Shown here in pieces: positions 7,411 to 15,335 of a DNA stretch of 15,335 nucleotides. The stretch lies in assembly GCA_004325065.1 (NCBI GenBank), contig PITI01000285.1:1-15335 (forward strand). The letters are read 5' to 3'. Positions within the stretch are counted from its first letter, which is position 1, and each line of letters starts with the position of its first letter. Below the pieces are notes generated by a model that searched no databases, had not been told where the DNA came from, and worked only from the letters and a program-made list of their open reading frames with translations. Origin of the DNA: Hamiltosporidium magnivora (lineage: Eukaryota; Microsporidia; Dubosqiidae). A program made the translations under genes and the position numbers.

Positions 7411-8967
7411 CTATTTATGGGGCAGGGATTTCTTTGAGAGTGACATATTTACGTCATCACTTCTGTTTACGCGATTTCTCGGTTTTTTTATGTGGAAAAG
7501 CAAGGAAACTTCTATTTCATCTAAGCAGGTAGTAGCAAATGTTAGACGTGATTCCAATCTTTCTGATGCCAAATTTAGATAATGTTCTAACCCTTTATAC
7601 CATAATTTTGGAATTCTAATTGTTCGATTTTCATTTGAATATGCGACTGATCGCATATTATATAAGATCTTTCTTAAAAAATTCCTATCATCTATCGCTT
7701 CGGGTTGTAAAAAAAATGGATTACGAACCAATTTTATTTTCTGCAATGTTCCATAATAAAATTTCCAATGATTGAATCGCAAAATAATTTCAAATGCATT
7801 GGAATGTCGAATACAATTTTTTCTTTGACTTTCTACATCGAATTAATCTAGCAAAGAAAAGTTTACGAATATATTTTAATTTCAACCCGATGTGCCTAAA
7901 TTTTATTTTTCCAATAAATGAAGCCTATTTTCATTAGCTATTATCAAATTCATACGAAATTCCTAGATCGATGTGTTCAATTCGTTTTAGAGGCTATATT
8001 TTTGTTAAGTAGGCATGTTTTGAATTTCGTTTTCACTCACAAAATATCTTACTAAATCTCGGTTTTGACTAGTTATTAACCTAAGAATTAGTTCCTTTGA
8101 TTCAAAAACTCAGATGAACATGTATTTTTTAAATATCCATCGTATTTAGGAGGAATACGGAAGAGCTGTATGAGCAGCACCGATTTCTGCACATAAGAAA
8201 CGAAAAATTCAATGATTATAAACTTATCCAAGTGTAGATTTGGTGCGTCTATTGTGTTAATTAGGTTATATTTTGAAGTTTCTGGCAAAATTTTCAGCTC
8301 GAGTTTAAAGATATGTAATATACAAGGCCTTATTGTACTTGAAGTAATTCTTTTTCAATTGTTGAAATAATTCATATTTTCGCCCAACATTGCCGGAGAA
8401 TCACCGGTGCATTTTGAGTCTATCGCATTCAAAGACATTTGATAGTTAAAAGGTATTTAGGTGATCAATACCAGCAATTTTTCTCAATACCCTCAGGTTA
8501 CTCGCAAAATGAAATTCCTAGTGTTTCTTTTCTTTTACAACATCGCACAAGACTAGCATCCGGTTGCAATTATCAACATCAGTTGATATATCCAATTGCA
8601 TACTTATCTTAAGAAAGCTTACTTCTATTTCCTCTATTATCTGTAGTAAAATATATTTACTGATATTTTGAATTCGCAATCAAATTAAATCATTCGATAT
8701 GAGAATCGGCTGAATTTTATTGTATGTCCAGAATCTAATACTGTTATAACTATAATATATGCCAAAGTTGTTCTATTTATCAGGAATCGGGTCTAGTTTT
8801 TTTTTGCATACAGATATTCCATTTGATAGAACGCTTCTAACAAGGGCTTTTGACTTGCTGAAGCGCATAATTTTGAGAGTACCCCTAAATCTAATCGAGT
8901 TGTTTTTCAATTTCAAGCTGCTCATGTTATGCGTATCTTCATCCCCATGCTTTTTGTTGAATTGCTT
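7411..8967 (-). pseudogene. Decayed minus-strand coding sequence, unknown product
   Basis: Long open blocks line up on the minus strand with stops and frame changes between them: 8967-8773 (64 codons, with RGTLKIMRFSKSKALVRS), 8679-8518 (53 codons, with QIIEEIEVSFLKISMQLD), 8288-8088 (66 codons, with DAPNLHLDKFIII), and a frame from 8109 to 7411. That last frame is open for 33 codons, then interrupted by about eight stops, then open for 143 codons (7842-7411) with PEAIDDRNFLRKILYN and IPKLWYKGLEHYLNLASERL. The final block has no ATG near its beginning. G+C is somewhat higher than in neighbouring spacer. Protein-like composition that resumes in one frame after scattered stops is what an eroding gene looks like. 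I cannot identify the family; no YxDD, DDE or helicase motif was seen. It could be one long gene, two genes, or a mobile element's ORF. Confidence 0.33.
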
Positions 8968-10276
8968 TTATAACTTTAAAAGTTTTATTTTACTGTTTCA
9001 TATATCTTAAAAAATAAGATGCATGAGGACCTTTTGACCATCTTTTTTGTTTTACAAAGTAATCGAATCTAGCATACTTATCTTTCTATTGATGTTTTTT
9101 TGACACAGCTGGTTCGACTATATTAAATAAATTAATTTAGAATAACATACAAAAATTAAAAGCATATTATTGCAATATATGAGAAAATCACCGACGTTTG
9201 TAATGTTAATATATCCTTTTGAATTGTATCGCTGACTTAATAGAATGATTAAACTGCTATGTAATGTTCTAAATCGAAAGTTTAAATGCATGCATTTACT
9301 CATCTCGAAAAGTTTTGTCGACTAACGGCTGAAAACACACCAATAGACTCGGATAGAGTGAAAGAGAAAATATGTCTTCTTGTTGAGTAATGGTAGGCTT
9401 ATTTTGCTGATACACTTCTGCGTAACAATAAGCACACTATCAATGTATGTATTGATGATCTTAGACATGCAACGAAAATTCAATGACATAATATTTTTAT
9501 TTTATTATTAGTCTCAAAATATCCTTATTTTGTTGCAAAAAAATCTATAACTATAATTTTTGTATGAAGTTACGCGTTTGTTAAGACCTTATCACGCTTC
9601 CAATACCTTCCTGCACGTTTGGTTTAAAACAACAGGTCTATGGTAATATTACCTTTCGATTTAAAACACATAAGGCATTGTGAAAAATGTATTCAAAATA
9701 ATATAAATCATGAAGAATCGGCTGTTATCAAGCGTTAGCCCCACCAAATTCTGTAATAAGAGCGAATAAATTTGTGAATTTTAGTAAAATTGTTTTCACG
9801 CATAATTTCTGAGAAACTTTTAGGTCCATAATCTATTCTACAGAAAAGAGATTCTCAAATTATTTTCTTCGATGCACCAAAGGCTCATAAATTTGCACAA
9901 AACTTCTAATTTCTTTAAGAAAAAATCTCATTAGTTCATAACACTCTCTTCATTCTTCTATTTTCGCAGCCAATATATAGTTCAAAGCATAGTGGTCAAT
10001 TACAAGAAAATGCTTTCATAATTTTACCTACTATAATTTGAAGTTTTACAAAGCATGTTGGGCCGCAATTCTTCTCTGAAATGCTATAAAGTATTTTATT
10101 CAGATATATTATCAATTTGTATATCCTTCCAATAGATGCGTCAATTGCAACAAGCCCTTCTGGTTTTTATCTCCCCTTCAGAAGCCGAGAGTAATCCGGT
10201 TCTTTTTATTTCATGATAAATATTGAGAAAACTTTTTCTTCACCTTTAAAATCTGCAAATTTAATTAATACTAAAT
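8968..10276. other. Stretch without an intact gene; scattered minus-strand open fragments
   Basis: No complete gene is visible. A 61-codon minus frame (9118-9303) and several shorter minus-strand pieces between about 9.9 and 10.45 kb (for example GLVAIDASIGRIYKLIIYLN, then, two residues on, LYSISEKNCGPTCFVKLQ, in one frame) read like protein but are cut by many stops. They may continue the decay seen at 7.4-9.0 kb or come from a different insertion. No tRNA or rRNA was recognised. Confidence 0.35.
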
Positions 10277-10299
10277 GGCGCTACAGCTCTTAAAGAGCC
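10277..10299 (+). repeat. Second copy of the GC-rich SINE-like core
   Basis: GGCGCTACAG is followed by a perfect short hairpin (GCTCTT-A-AAGAGC) and then CC. The 23-bp window matches the reverse complement of 2347-2369 at 18 of 23 positions. As in the first copy, AAAT-type sequence lies directly before it. The hairpin position is conserved while its bases differ, which suggests a structured tail rather than chance. Confidence 0.4.
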
Positions 10300-10681
10300 C
10301 AGATATCTTTAACGATTTTTCTTCATTATTTTCTTTCTTGCGTTCATTCATTCAACTGCCTTCCAGTAAGCATTCTCAGAGCATTTTCTGCTGGATGCAT
10401 CTATCTTTTTCGTGTCTACCCTTCGTTCTTTTTTCATTGAGTTTAGAGATATAGACTTACTTGGTTTGCCTCCCGATCAAGGGATGGGAATTTTTATTAC
10501 TTTTTCTAGCCATCTTAATCTACCTCTTTTTATTTAAGTTACCGAATTTGGTTCAAGATAGAGGTCGTAAATTGCTTTTTTAATTGAATTTTTCGCTCAT
10601 TGTTTATGGTTTTATAAATATAAACCATCGGTATAAAATAGTTATTATTTTCAAATCGTAACCTTAATTTTATGTTTGAGT

Positions 10682-10780
10682 GAGAATAATCACAAAAAAA
10701 ACTATCTGGTTGGCAATGAGTACGTAGAATTGGTACGAAATTCATTTTTGTCATTTATATGGGATAACACCACACTGAGG
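10682..10780. repeat. Diverged dispersed repeat, copy A (about 100 bp)
   Basis: This segment aligns with 11846-11946 in the same orientation. Shared landmarks in order are GGATAA/GAATAA-(T/C)CACA, an A-run, CT..CTG.TTGGCAATGAGT, AA.TGGT, TT.GT.ATTT, TGGGA.TAA and AC.ACACT. Similarity is roughly two thirds by eye and fades outside these limits. Read on the minus strand both copies keep a THCQ...F.C.Y pattern in one frame (LRTHCQPDSFFCDY here), so a coding origin is possible. Confidence 0.5.
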
Positions 10781-11845
10781 CTATATGCCAATCCCCTATA
10801 ATCCCCAGCTACAATCGATAAAAAGAAACAAATGGTAAACCTTTATTTGTTCATCCTCGACCCCGAAACGTAAAATAGGAATGGGATAAGTAAGTAAAAA
10901 AATCTCAATTTCAGAATCTATGTCGTAATCAATTTTCGAATTTTTCATCTATAATATTTATATTTTCTAATAGCTGTTTTAATTGCTTCGACTTTCTTCA
11001 AAATAAAAAAAAATATTTTTATGCTGAAAATTTCAAACTAAGCCATCAATGATATTTTCTGTTTGGGTTACACTTCTTAACAACAAAAACAATTTTTTAA
11101 TAAATATTTTTCATTTGACTGAAATTTTGGGTCAACACTACTTTAAATCAACTAAAAATGTAAGTATATCTACCAAAATAAAGCCAAACGGAATACATTA
11201 TGTGTAAAACACATTTATATCTCACTTATTGATGGGGGATTCTGGCTAAAATAATAAATTTTTCTCTAGTTCATTTGACCGTTCATGGTGAAAATAGATA
11301 CACATAGAGTATAATCCAAAAATAACAAACCAAAATTAAAAGGAAGAATTAAAATATTGATTGAAAATTGAGACCGAAAAATTTTCAACTTCAAATTAGC
11401 AAAAAATTACAAGTCAATATGCACATATTCTATATAAAAAGTATAAAAACAAATAAAAGATCGGTTTGGTACTTTGAGTTACAGGGAATATATGAAAATC
11501 CGCCCGTTTAAAATATTTAAAAGATTTAAGTCAGAATAAAATAAGTGGTTATCAATGGCGATCATGGATCTCCAGTGTTTGGATGCTAGCAAACAACCCT
11601 ACAGAAGAAAGTATAGTAGCTAGACAAAGAATATATTTTTATCTCGGCTTAAATGAAATAAATGCAATAATTAAAATTTTTGTCAAGTATTGCGCTATGT
11701 GAGAATTTCGATACATTCACGGCATCTTGTGATAAAATAAAGAATCATTAAATAAGTAAAATTTTTAAAACCACATCTAATGCGATCCGATTTATTTGTT
11801 TATTTTTAAAAAATATAATTCGTATACTCAAAAATAGGTGGGGGA
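10781..11845. other. Intergenic stretch with no supported gene
   Basis: No ORF of useful length on either strand. Apart from the string GGGATAAGTAAGTAAAA near 10883, which resembles GGGTAGAGTAAGTAAAA near 12275, I see nothing that stands out. Confidence 0.45.
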
Positions 11846-11946
11846 AGGATAACCACATAAAAAACCTTCTGCTTGGCAATGAGTGTGTGAAACTGGTTTG
11901 AAGATCCTTGTTTGTATTTTTAGTGGGAATAAAACTACACTACCTC
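11846..11946. repeat. Diverged dispersed repeat, copy B (about 100 bp)
   Basis: Partner of 10682-10780, about 1.16 kb away in direct orientation, sharing TTGGCAATGAGT exactly and many flanking positions. In the corresponding minus frame it reads SHTHCQAEGFLCGY, which parallels the other copy. The two copies could be relics of one element family or the eroded ends of a single element. Confidence 0.5.
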
Positions 11947-12039
11947 TTTGGTTATTTTATGAAATATTGTAGGAGGAGGAGAGTCTAACGAAATGGCAAA
12001 ACTTTTTCTATAAATATATTTGTAGTTTTTTATGTAACT

Positions 12040-12500
12040 AGATTGCAGACCGAAGATAAACATGTAGGTAATTGCCATTTAGAACATGGCAATTTAGCCT
12101 TACTCACTCGGGCTACAAGAATTAGCACCTGGGAGATATAAAACTAAAAACCATTAAAAGCCGGGAAATCTAAGTAGCAGGTTATACCTGTTGTTATGAC
12201 ATTGCACTGTCTAGGTGGCCCCCATGTAAATCTCTGAAATATATCTTAGCTAGAAGTTTATGAGGTTAAGAAAGGGTAGAGTAAGTAAAAATGCTGCATA
12301 GTCTTGGTGAGCCCAGGGGGGGCTTCGGCCTTCGATCAAACTCCATGCAACGGACATTAACGAACTCTGGGCAACTGCCTCGCCTATTAATAAGGTTCTA
12401 CCCACCTGGTAGATGAAATGCTTTGGGATGTAGGTATCGCAGGGGTAACCGATGAAGTGTTGGGGTAGCTGTTATTTATGTTTAACCTAGAACTGCGTTA
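12040..12500. other. GC-rich island, possible mobile-element end or structured RNA
   Basis: Composition changes sharply here: 12301-12420 is 63 of 120 G+C by hand count, and 12181-12240 is 25 of 60, against roughly a quarter in the flanks. The island contains a 9-bp perfect hairpin (12070-12094), runs such as CCCAGGGGGGG and GGTGGCCCCC, and two overlapping plus-strand open frames around 12291-12416, one with 41 codons from an ATG (MLHSLGEPRGGFGL...) and one containing TDINELWATASPINKV that ends at a TAG at about 12412. Neither is a convincing protein gene. The best guess is a non-coding terminal region of a retroelement, or a non-coding RNA; I do not recognise rRNA, tRNA, SRP RNA or RNase P RNA in it. 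It ends shortly before the 3' end of the 543-aa gene. Confidence 0.4.
12070..12094. repeat. Perfect inverted repeat, 9-bp stem, 7-base loop
   Basis: AATTGCCAT and ATGGCAATT flank TTAGAAC near the left edge of the GC-rich island. It would fold as a stable hairpin in RNA from either strand. Confidence 0.6.
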
Positions 12501-12654
12501 ATGTCATGAAAACAAATATAACACTTGCCACTATTTTAAAAAAGATGTGATACTTTAAATAAAGTATTCTAAAATATATTAAAATTTATAATTAAAACGC
12601 CTTAAACACAAATATATTTTTATTATGAAATATTCGAATAATATATTCATAATA

Positions 12655-14286
12655 TTAGTCCAATGTTTGTCCTGGAAAAAGTGTCAGTATAAACTTGTCG
12701 AGAAAACAGTTGTTTATATCTTCTATTTCGACACATTCCTCAAAATATTTTTTCAAAAAACCACTATCAGCTAGGCTCTCAAGAATGAAAGGTGATCCGT
12801 CATTTTTAATTAAAAATGAAATACTTTCAAACAGTATTTTGGAAGTTTTAAGATATGTTTTTTTTAAAATAGGCTCCTTTTCTTTAAGATAATCTGCTAA
12901 TTTGCATATTAAAGCGAATTTCTCTTTCAAACACGCTATTTTATCTAAACTAGCTATATTACCAACAAATTTACTAAATGATGAAATGATATTGCTTCTA
13001 TTTGACGTTATTCTGGCTAAAACAGCTTTCATTTCACAAAAAATAACAAATTTTGACTTTTTATCATATTCTCTTGTACTATTTGATTCATTAAAAATAT
13101 AATTAGATAGAAAATTCCACAGAATATTTTGAACTTCTTTACATTTCGTATCTATATCGTCAAAATTGTTGGTTCCATATATATTTAAGTTAAGAGTCAT
13201 AAAAAGTTTAGTAAAATATCTGAACATTACTTCTATTGCTTCACTTAATACCGATTCCAAAAAACAATATTTTTTGAGGTTATCATATGATTTTATATCT
13301 ACATAAGAACTCATGGCAATATATTTTATCTTATTACAGTTCAAATTTTTCTCAAAGAAAAACATTGGAAAACATATTTTTAAGCTGCATAGATCCTTAT
13401 GCAAAGAAGCTTCGTCAATTTTTTCAAAATCTATACTGGCCTTTGTATCCCTTGTAATATTGTATACGACTTCTTCTTGTGTTGGGCTTAAATCAGAATG
13501 GAATCCGTCACTTTTATATGAATGTGGAAAAAAACGAGAGCTGATAGTCACACTTGATGCTTCAAAATCAAAACTTGTGAAATTTTTATCTAAACTTTCA
13601 TCGTTGAACTCACCTTCGGATGATATAACACTTTCTGAATTTTCAGAATATTTTCTTCGTGAAAAAAATCGACTGAAACTTCTTACATTTTCACACTTGA
13701 TTGGTATAGTAATTGCTTCAGATGCTCTCGGGGTTTGTTTGCTTAAATTATCTTTTTCATTTGCAGATTCTTCTGGTGGCATGCATGATGAAGTATCATT
13801 TCCATAGATTGAATTGGATGTATTATTTTTTTGGCTTTGTCTCCGGAAATACCGAAAGGATACTGATTTTTTCAATTCTGGGTTTTTCTTACTTTGATCG
13901 TTTTCAGTATGTTTCATAAAGGGGAAAATACTCACTGTTTGCTTTTTTAATGTTACTTCCCTTGGTTTTGCTCCCTTTGCTATACATTTTTTCATTTCCT
14001 CCTCTTTTGAGATATCATCTTCAATTTTTTTCAATTCAGTCATCAATTTTATAAGCCTATCTTCCAATAATCCACAAGAAACATAAAATTTTAGTATAAT
14101 AGTCTCTAAAATAAATTTTTTTCCAAAAATCCGAGGAATAACTTTTGAAAAACAAGATTCTTCGGTATTAATTTCATTACTTTGGTCTGTATTTGCAGAA
14201 TCACACTTATCCTCATTCGTTGCTGAAGAATAAATGATTTCTATCGTAGAAACAAATATAATGTACTTGACAAAAAAATACACCAT
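12655..14286 (-). CDS. Predicted secreted protein, 543 aa, function unknown
   Basis: An uninterrupted 543-codon frame. Residues 1-21 form a hydrophobic signal peptide (MVYFFVKYIIFVSTIEIIYS, cleavage likely near Ser21/Ala22), although Glu16 inside it is unusual. An acidic, Asn-rich stretch (23-44) follows, then a helical segment (48-105). Residues 110-290 are hydrophilic and rich in Ser, Lys, Arg and Asn, probably disordered, and carry three related motifs: SFRYFRRQS (143-151), SRFFSRRKYS (205-214) and SRFFPHSYKS (250-259). The C-terminal half (295-543) is helical with scattered cysteines and no further membrane span. I recognise no family. Secretion is inferred from the signal peptide alone; lineage-specific exported proteins of this layout are common in microsporidia. 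Unlike the other four good genes, no CCC/GGG motif precedes its ATG, so timing or strength of expression may differ, or the true start may lie elsewhere; the next ATGs would remove the signal peptide. Plus-strand frames inside it are shadows. Confidence 0.78.
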   Translation of the reverse strand: MVYFFVKYIIFVSTIEIIYSSATNEDKCDSANTDQSNEINTEESCFSKVIPRIFGKKFILETIILKFYVSCGLLEDRLIKLMTELKKIEDDISKEEEMKKCIAKGAKPREVTLKKQTVSIFPFMKHTENDQSKKNPELKKSVSFRYFRRQSQKNNTSNSIYGNDTSSCMPPEESANEKDNLSKQTPRASEAITIPIKCENVRSFSRFFSRRKYSENSESVISSEGEFNDESLDKNFTSFDFEASSVTISSRFFPHSYKSDGFHSDLSPTQEEVVYNITRDTKASIDFEKIDEASLHKDLCSLKICFPMFFFEKNLNCNKIKYIAMSSYVDIKSYDNLKKYCFLESVLSEAIEVMFRYFTKLFMTLNLNIYGTNNFDDIDTKCKEVQNILWNFLSNYIFNESNSTREYDKKSKFVIFCEMKAVLARITSNRSNIISSFSKFVGNIASLDKIACLKEKFALICKLADYLKEKEPILKKTYLKTSKILFESISFLIKNDGSPFILESLADSGFLKKYFEECVEIEDINNCFLDKFILTLFPGQTLD

Positions 14287-14601
14287 ATTCTTTTTGAAAA
14301 TAATCGTTAAAATATAAATTTATGAATTTTTACAAAAAAGGAAATATATTTGACAGATTTTTTTGTAAAAAAACTGTTCTAAAATTCTAAAAAACAGAAA
14401 ATTTTATTACTTATGAATTTATTGACAGCTAAACTAACGATTCCTTTGATATTAGATTTTATTCCTTCTTCTTTGGAATCAGAAAATTTTTGGTTTAATT
14501 AGCAACAAAAACATCTATATAGTTTCCAAATATAAATTATAATTACAATATATTAGACTTTTTATATTTTGATCTTTAAAACCATGCCTGCATTGATTAA
14601 A
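14287..14601. other. Upstream spacer of the 543-aa gene, nothing recognised
   Basis: About 315 bp of AT-rich sequence between the 543-aa gene start and the 39-bp repeat array. It should contain the promoter of the 543-aa gene, but no distinctive motif is visible. Confidence 0.4.
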
Positions 14602-14726
14602 TATGTTTTTCTTTACTTTAGATTATATCATTAGAATATATATGTTTTTCTTTACTTTAGATTAAATCATTAGAATATATATGTTTTTCTTTACTTTAGA
14701 TTAAATCATTAGAATATATATGTTTT
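14602..14726. repeat. Tandem repeat, 39-bp unit, three copies plus a partial fourth
   Basis: Units start at 14602, 14641 and 14680, each beginning TATGTTTTTCTTTACTTTAG, with an 8-base start of a fourth at 14719. The second and third units are identical; the first differs at one base (GATTATATC against GATTAAATC). Such uniformity indicates recent expansion or homogenisation. It lies between the retroelement fragment and the 543-aa gene. Confidence 0.9.
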
Positions 14727-14850
14727 AATCAAAAAATACGAAAATTTAATTGACATTTCTTAAAAAAATTTTGGGTATTTTTATATGAAAAATTCTGCTT
14801 AAACAAATTTTCTCTCTTTTAAAAAATTATTTCCACTATCTTGACAACTT

Positions 14851-15335
14851 CTATCTCTTCTTCAAATCCGACTCTTCGTTAATATTTATCATCGGTTCTT
14901 TTACTGTGGTTATGCCATCTAAAATAAGGAGTAAAATATTTTTTGTATTTTCCGTTTTAATACCATATTCCTTGTTGTCTAGTTGCTTTAGCGGAGATGT
15001 TGGTTGTGTGAGCATCTCAGCTCCTAAAATAGCAGATAATGACGCACTCTCCTAGCTGTCTTCGGCATTTGATCCAAACTCATGTCCTATTCGTCGATCA
15101 AAATAAATTGTTTCGACTGTCTTCTTGAGTACTATGGATTGTATATATGCCTCTACATTCATGGGTATTTGCAGTCTCTTAACATACGTCTTATGGTATT
15201 TTGTCACAATACCGTCCCAGGTCATCACATAAGGAATTATCTCTACACTGCATTTATAAATAAGACCTAACTCATTTGCTAATAGGTCATACTTCCTAAG
15301 CTTCTCTGTTTCAACTATTTGAAGAGAGTCTTGGG
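14851..15335 (-). pseudogene. C-terminal end of a non-LTR retrotransposon reverse transcriptase, with in-frame TAG
   Basis: The minus frame is open from the window edge for 93 codons to a TAG at 15054-15052, and then stays open in the same frame for another 66 codons to a TAG at 14853-14851. The first part contains KLRKYDLLANELGLIYKC, IIPYVMTWDGIVTKYHK and AYIQSIVLKKTVETIYFDRR. From memory, this matches the conserved C-terminal region of LINE-type reverse transcriptase ORFs that are repeated in many microsporidian genomes; I cannot check this here. The catalytic domain, if present, lies beyond the window. G+C is higher than in the flanking spacer (22 of 60 in 15121-15180), fitting an inserted element. 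The internal TAG is either a nonsense mutation in a dead copy or the natural stop with a chance-open tail (MLTQPTSPLKQLDNKEYG lies beyond it). The tail shows no detectable domain. Confidence 0.6.

Noticed and set aside
8759..9010. 83-codon plus-strand frame with hydrophobic stretches
   Set aside because: It overlaps a more protein-like minus-strand block (8967-8773); the hydrophobicity follows from being antisense to a Lys-rich frame.
12291..12416. 41-aa ORF as a real gene
   Set aside because: It is short, overlaps another open frame in the same strand and lies in a GC-rich island where stops are rarer, so openness alone means little.
13313..13807. 164-codon plus-strand frame
   Set aside because: It is antisense to the Ser-rich part of the 543-aa gene, whose codon composition leaves this strand open; there is no independent support.
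1..15335. CRISPR array, operon or defence-island architecture
   Set aside because: No spaced identical repeats of CRISPR type are present; genes are eukaryotic, widely spaced and lack Shine-Dalgarno sites or overlaps.

Overview
The window is very AT-rich eukaryotic DNA (roughly a quarter G+C by eye) with compact, intronless genes separated by long non-coding stretches. It most likely comes from a microsporidian. The evidence is a short, core-only fungal-type RNA triphosphatase, a short RNA polymerase III subunit, a yeast-type Rad7 protein, and a CCC or GGG motif a few bases ahead of four of the five good start codons, a known microsporidian start-site signature. Genus is not determined; the large intergenic spaces point to an expanded rather than a reduced genome.

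Layout. 1-842 (minus) holds the N-terminal 280 codons of a Rad7-like leucine-rich-repeat protein that runs off the left edge. 964-1264 is a diverged AT-rich tandem repeat. 1364-2260 (minus) is a 298-aa helical protein of unknown function. 2335-2398 is a GC-rich block plus an AAAT microsatellite that resembles a SINE tail. 2.4-4.2 kb shows no gene; 4206-4382 is a possible 58-aa ORF. 4525-5172 (plus) is the mRNA 5'-triphosphatase of the capping apparatus (Cet1 family), and 5405-5935 (plus) is the Rpb7-like subunit of RNA polymerase III (Rpc25/RPC8).

5.9-12.65 kb contains no intact gene I can support. It holds a string of minus-strand open blocks broken by stops and frame changes (7.4-9.0 kb), a second copy of the GC-rich SINE-like core (10277-10299), two diverged 100-bp repeats (10682 and 11846), and a striking GC-rich island (about 12040-12500) that looks like a piece of a mobile element or a structured RNA.

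12655-14286 (minus) is a 543-aa protein with a signal peptide, a Ser/Lys/Arg-rich middle and a helical C-terminal half, of unknown function. Behind its start lie three copies of a 39-bp tandem repeat. The right edge (14851-15335, minus) is the C-terminal end of what I take to be a microsporidian non-LTR retrotransposon reverse transcriptase, with an in-frame TAG.

Functionally, the conserved genes are housekeeping (DNA damage recognition, mRNA capping, Pol III transcription). There is no evidence of a joint pathway or operon; the rest is lineage-specific protein, decayed coding sequence and repeats.
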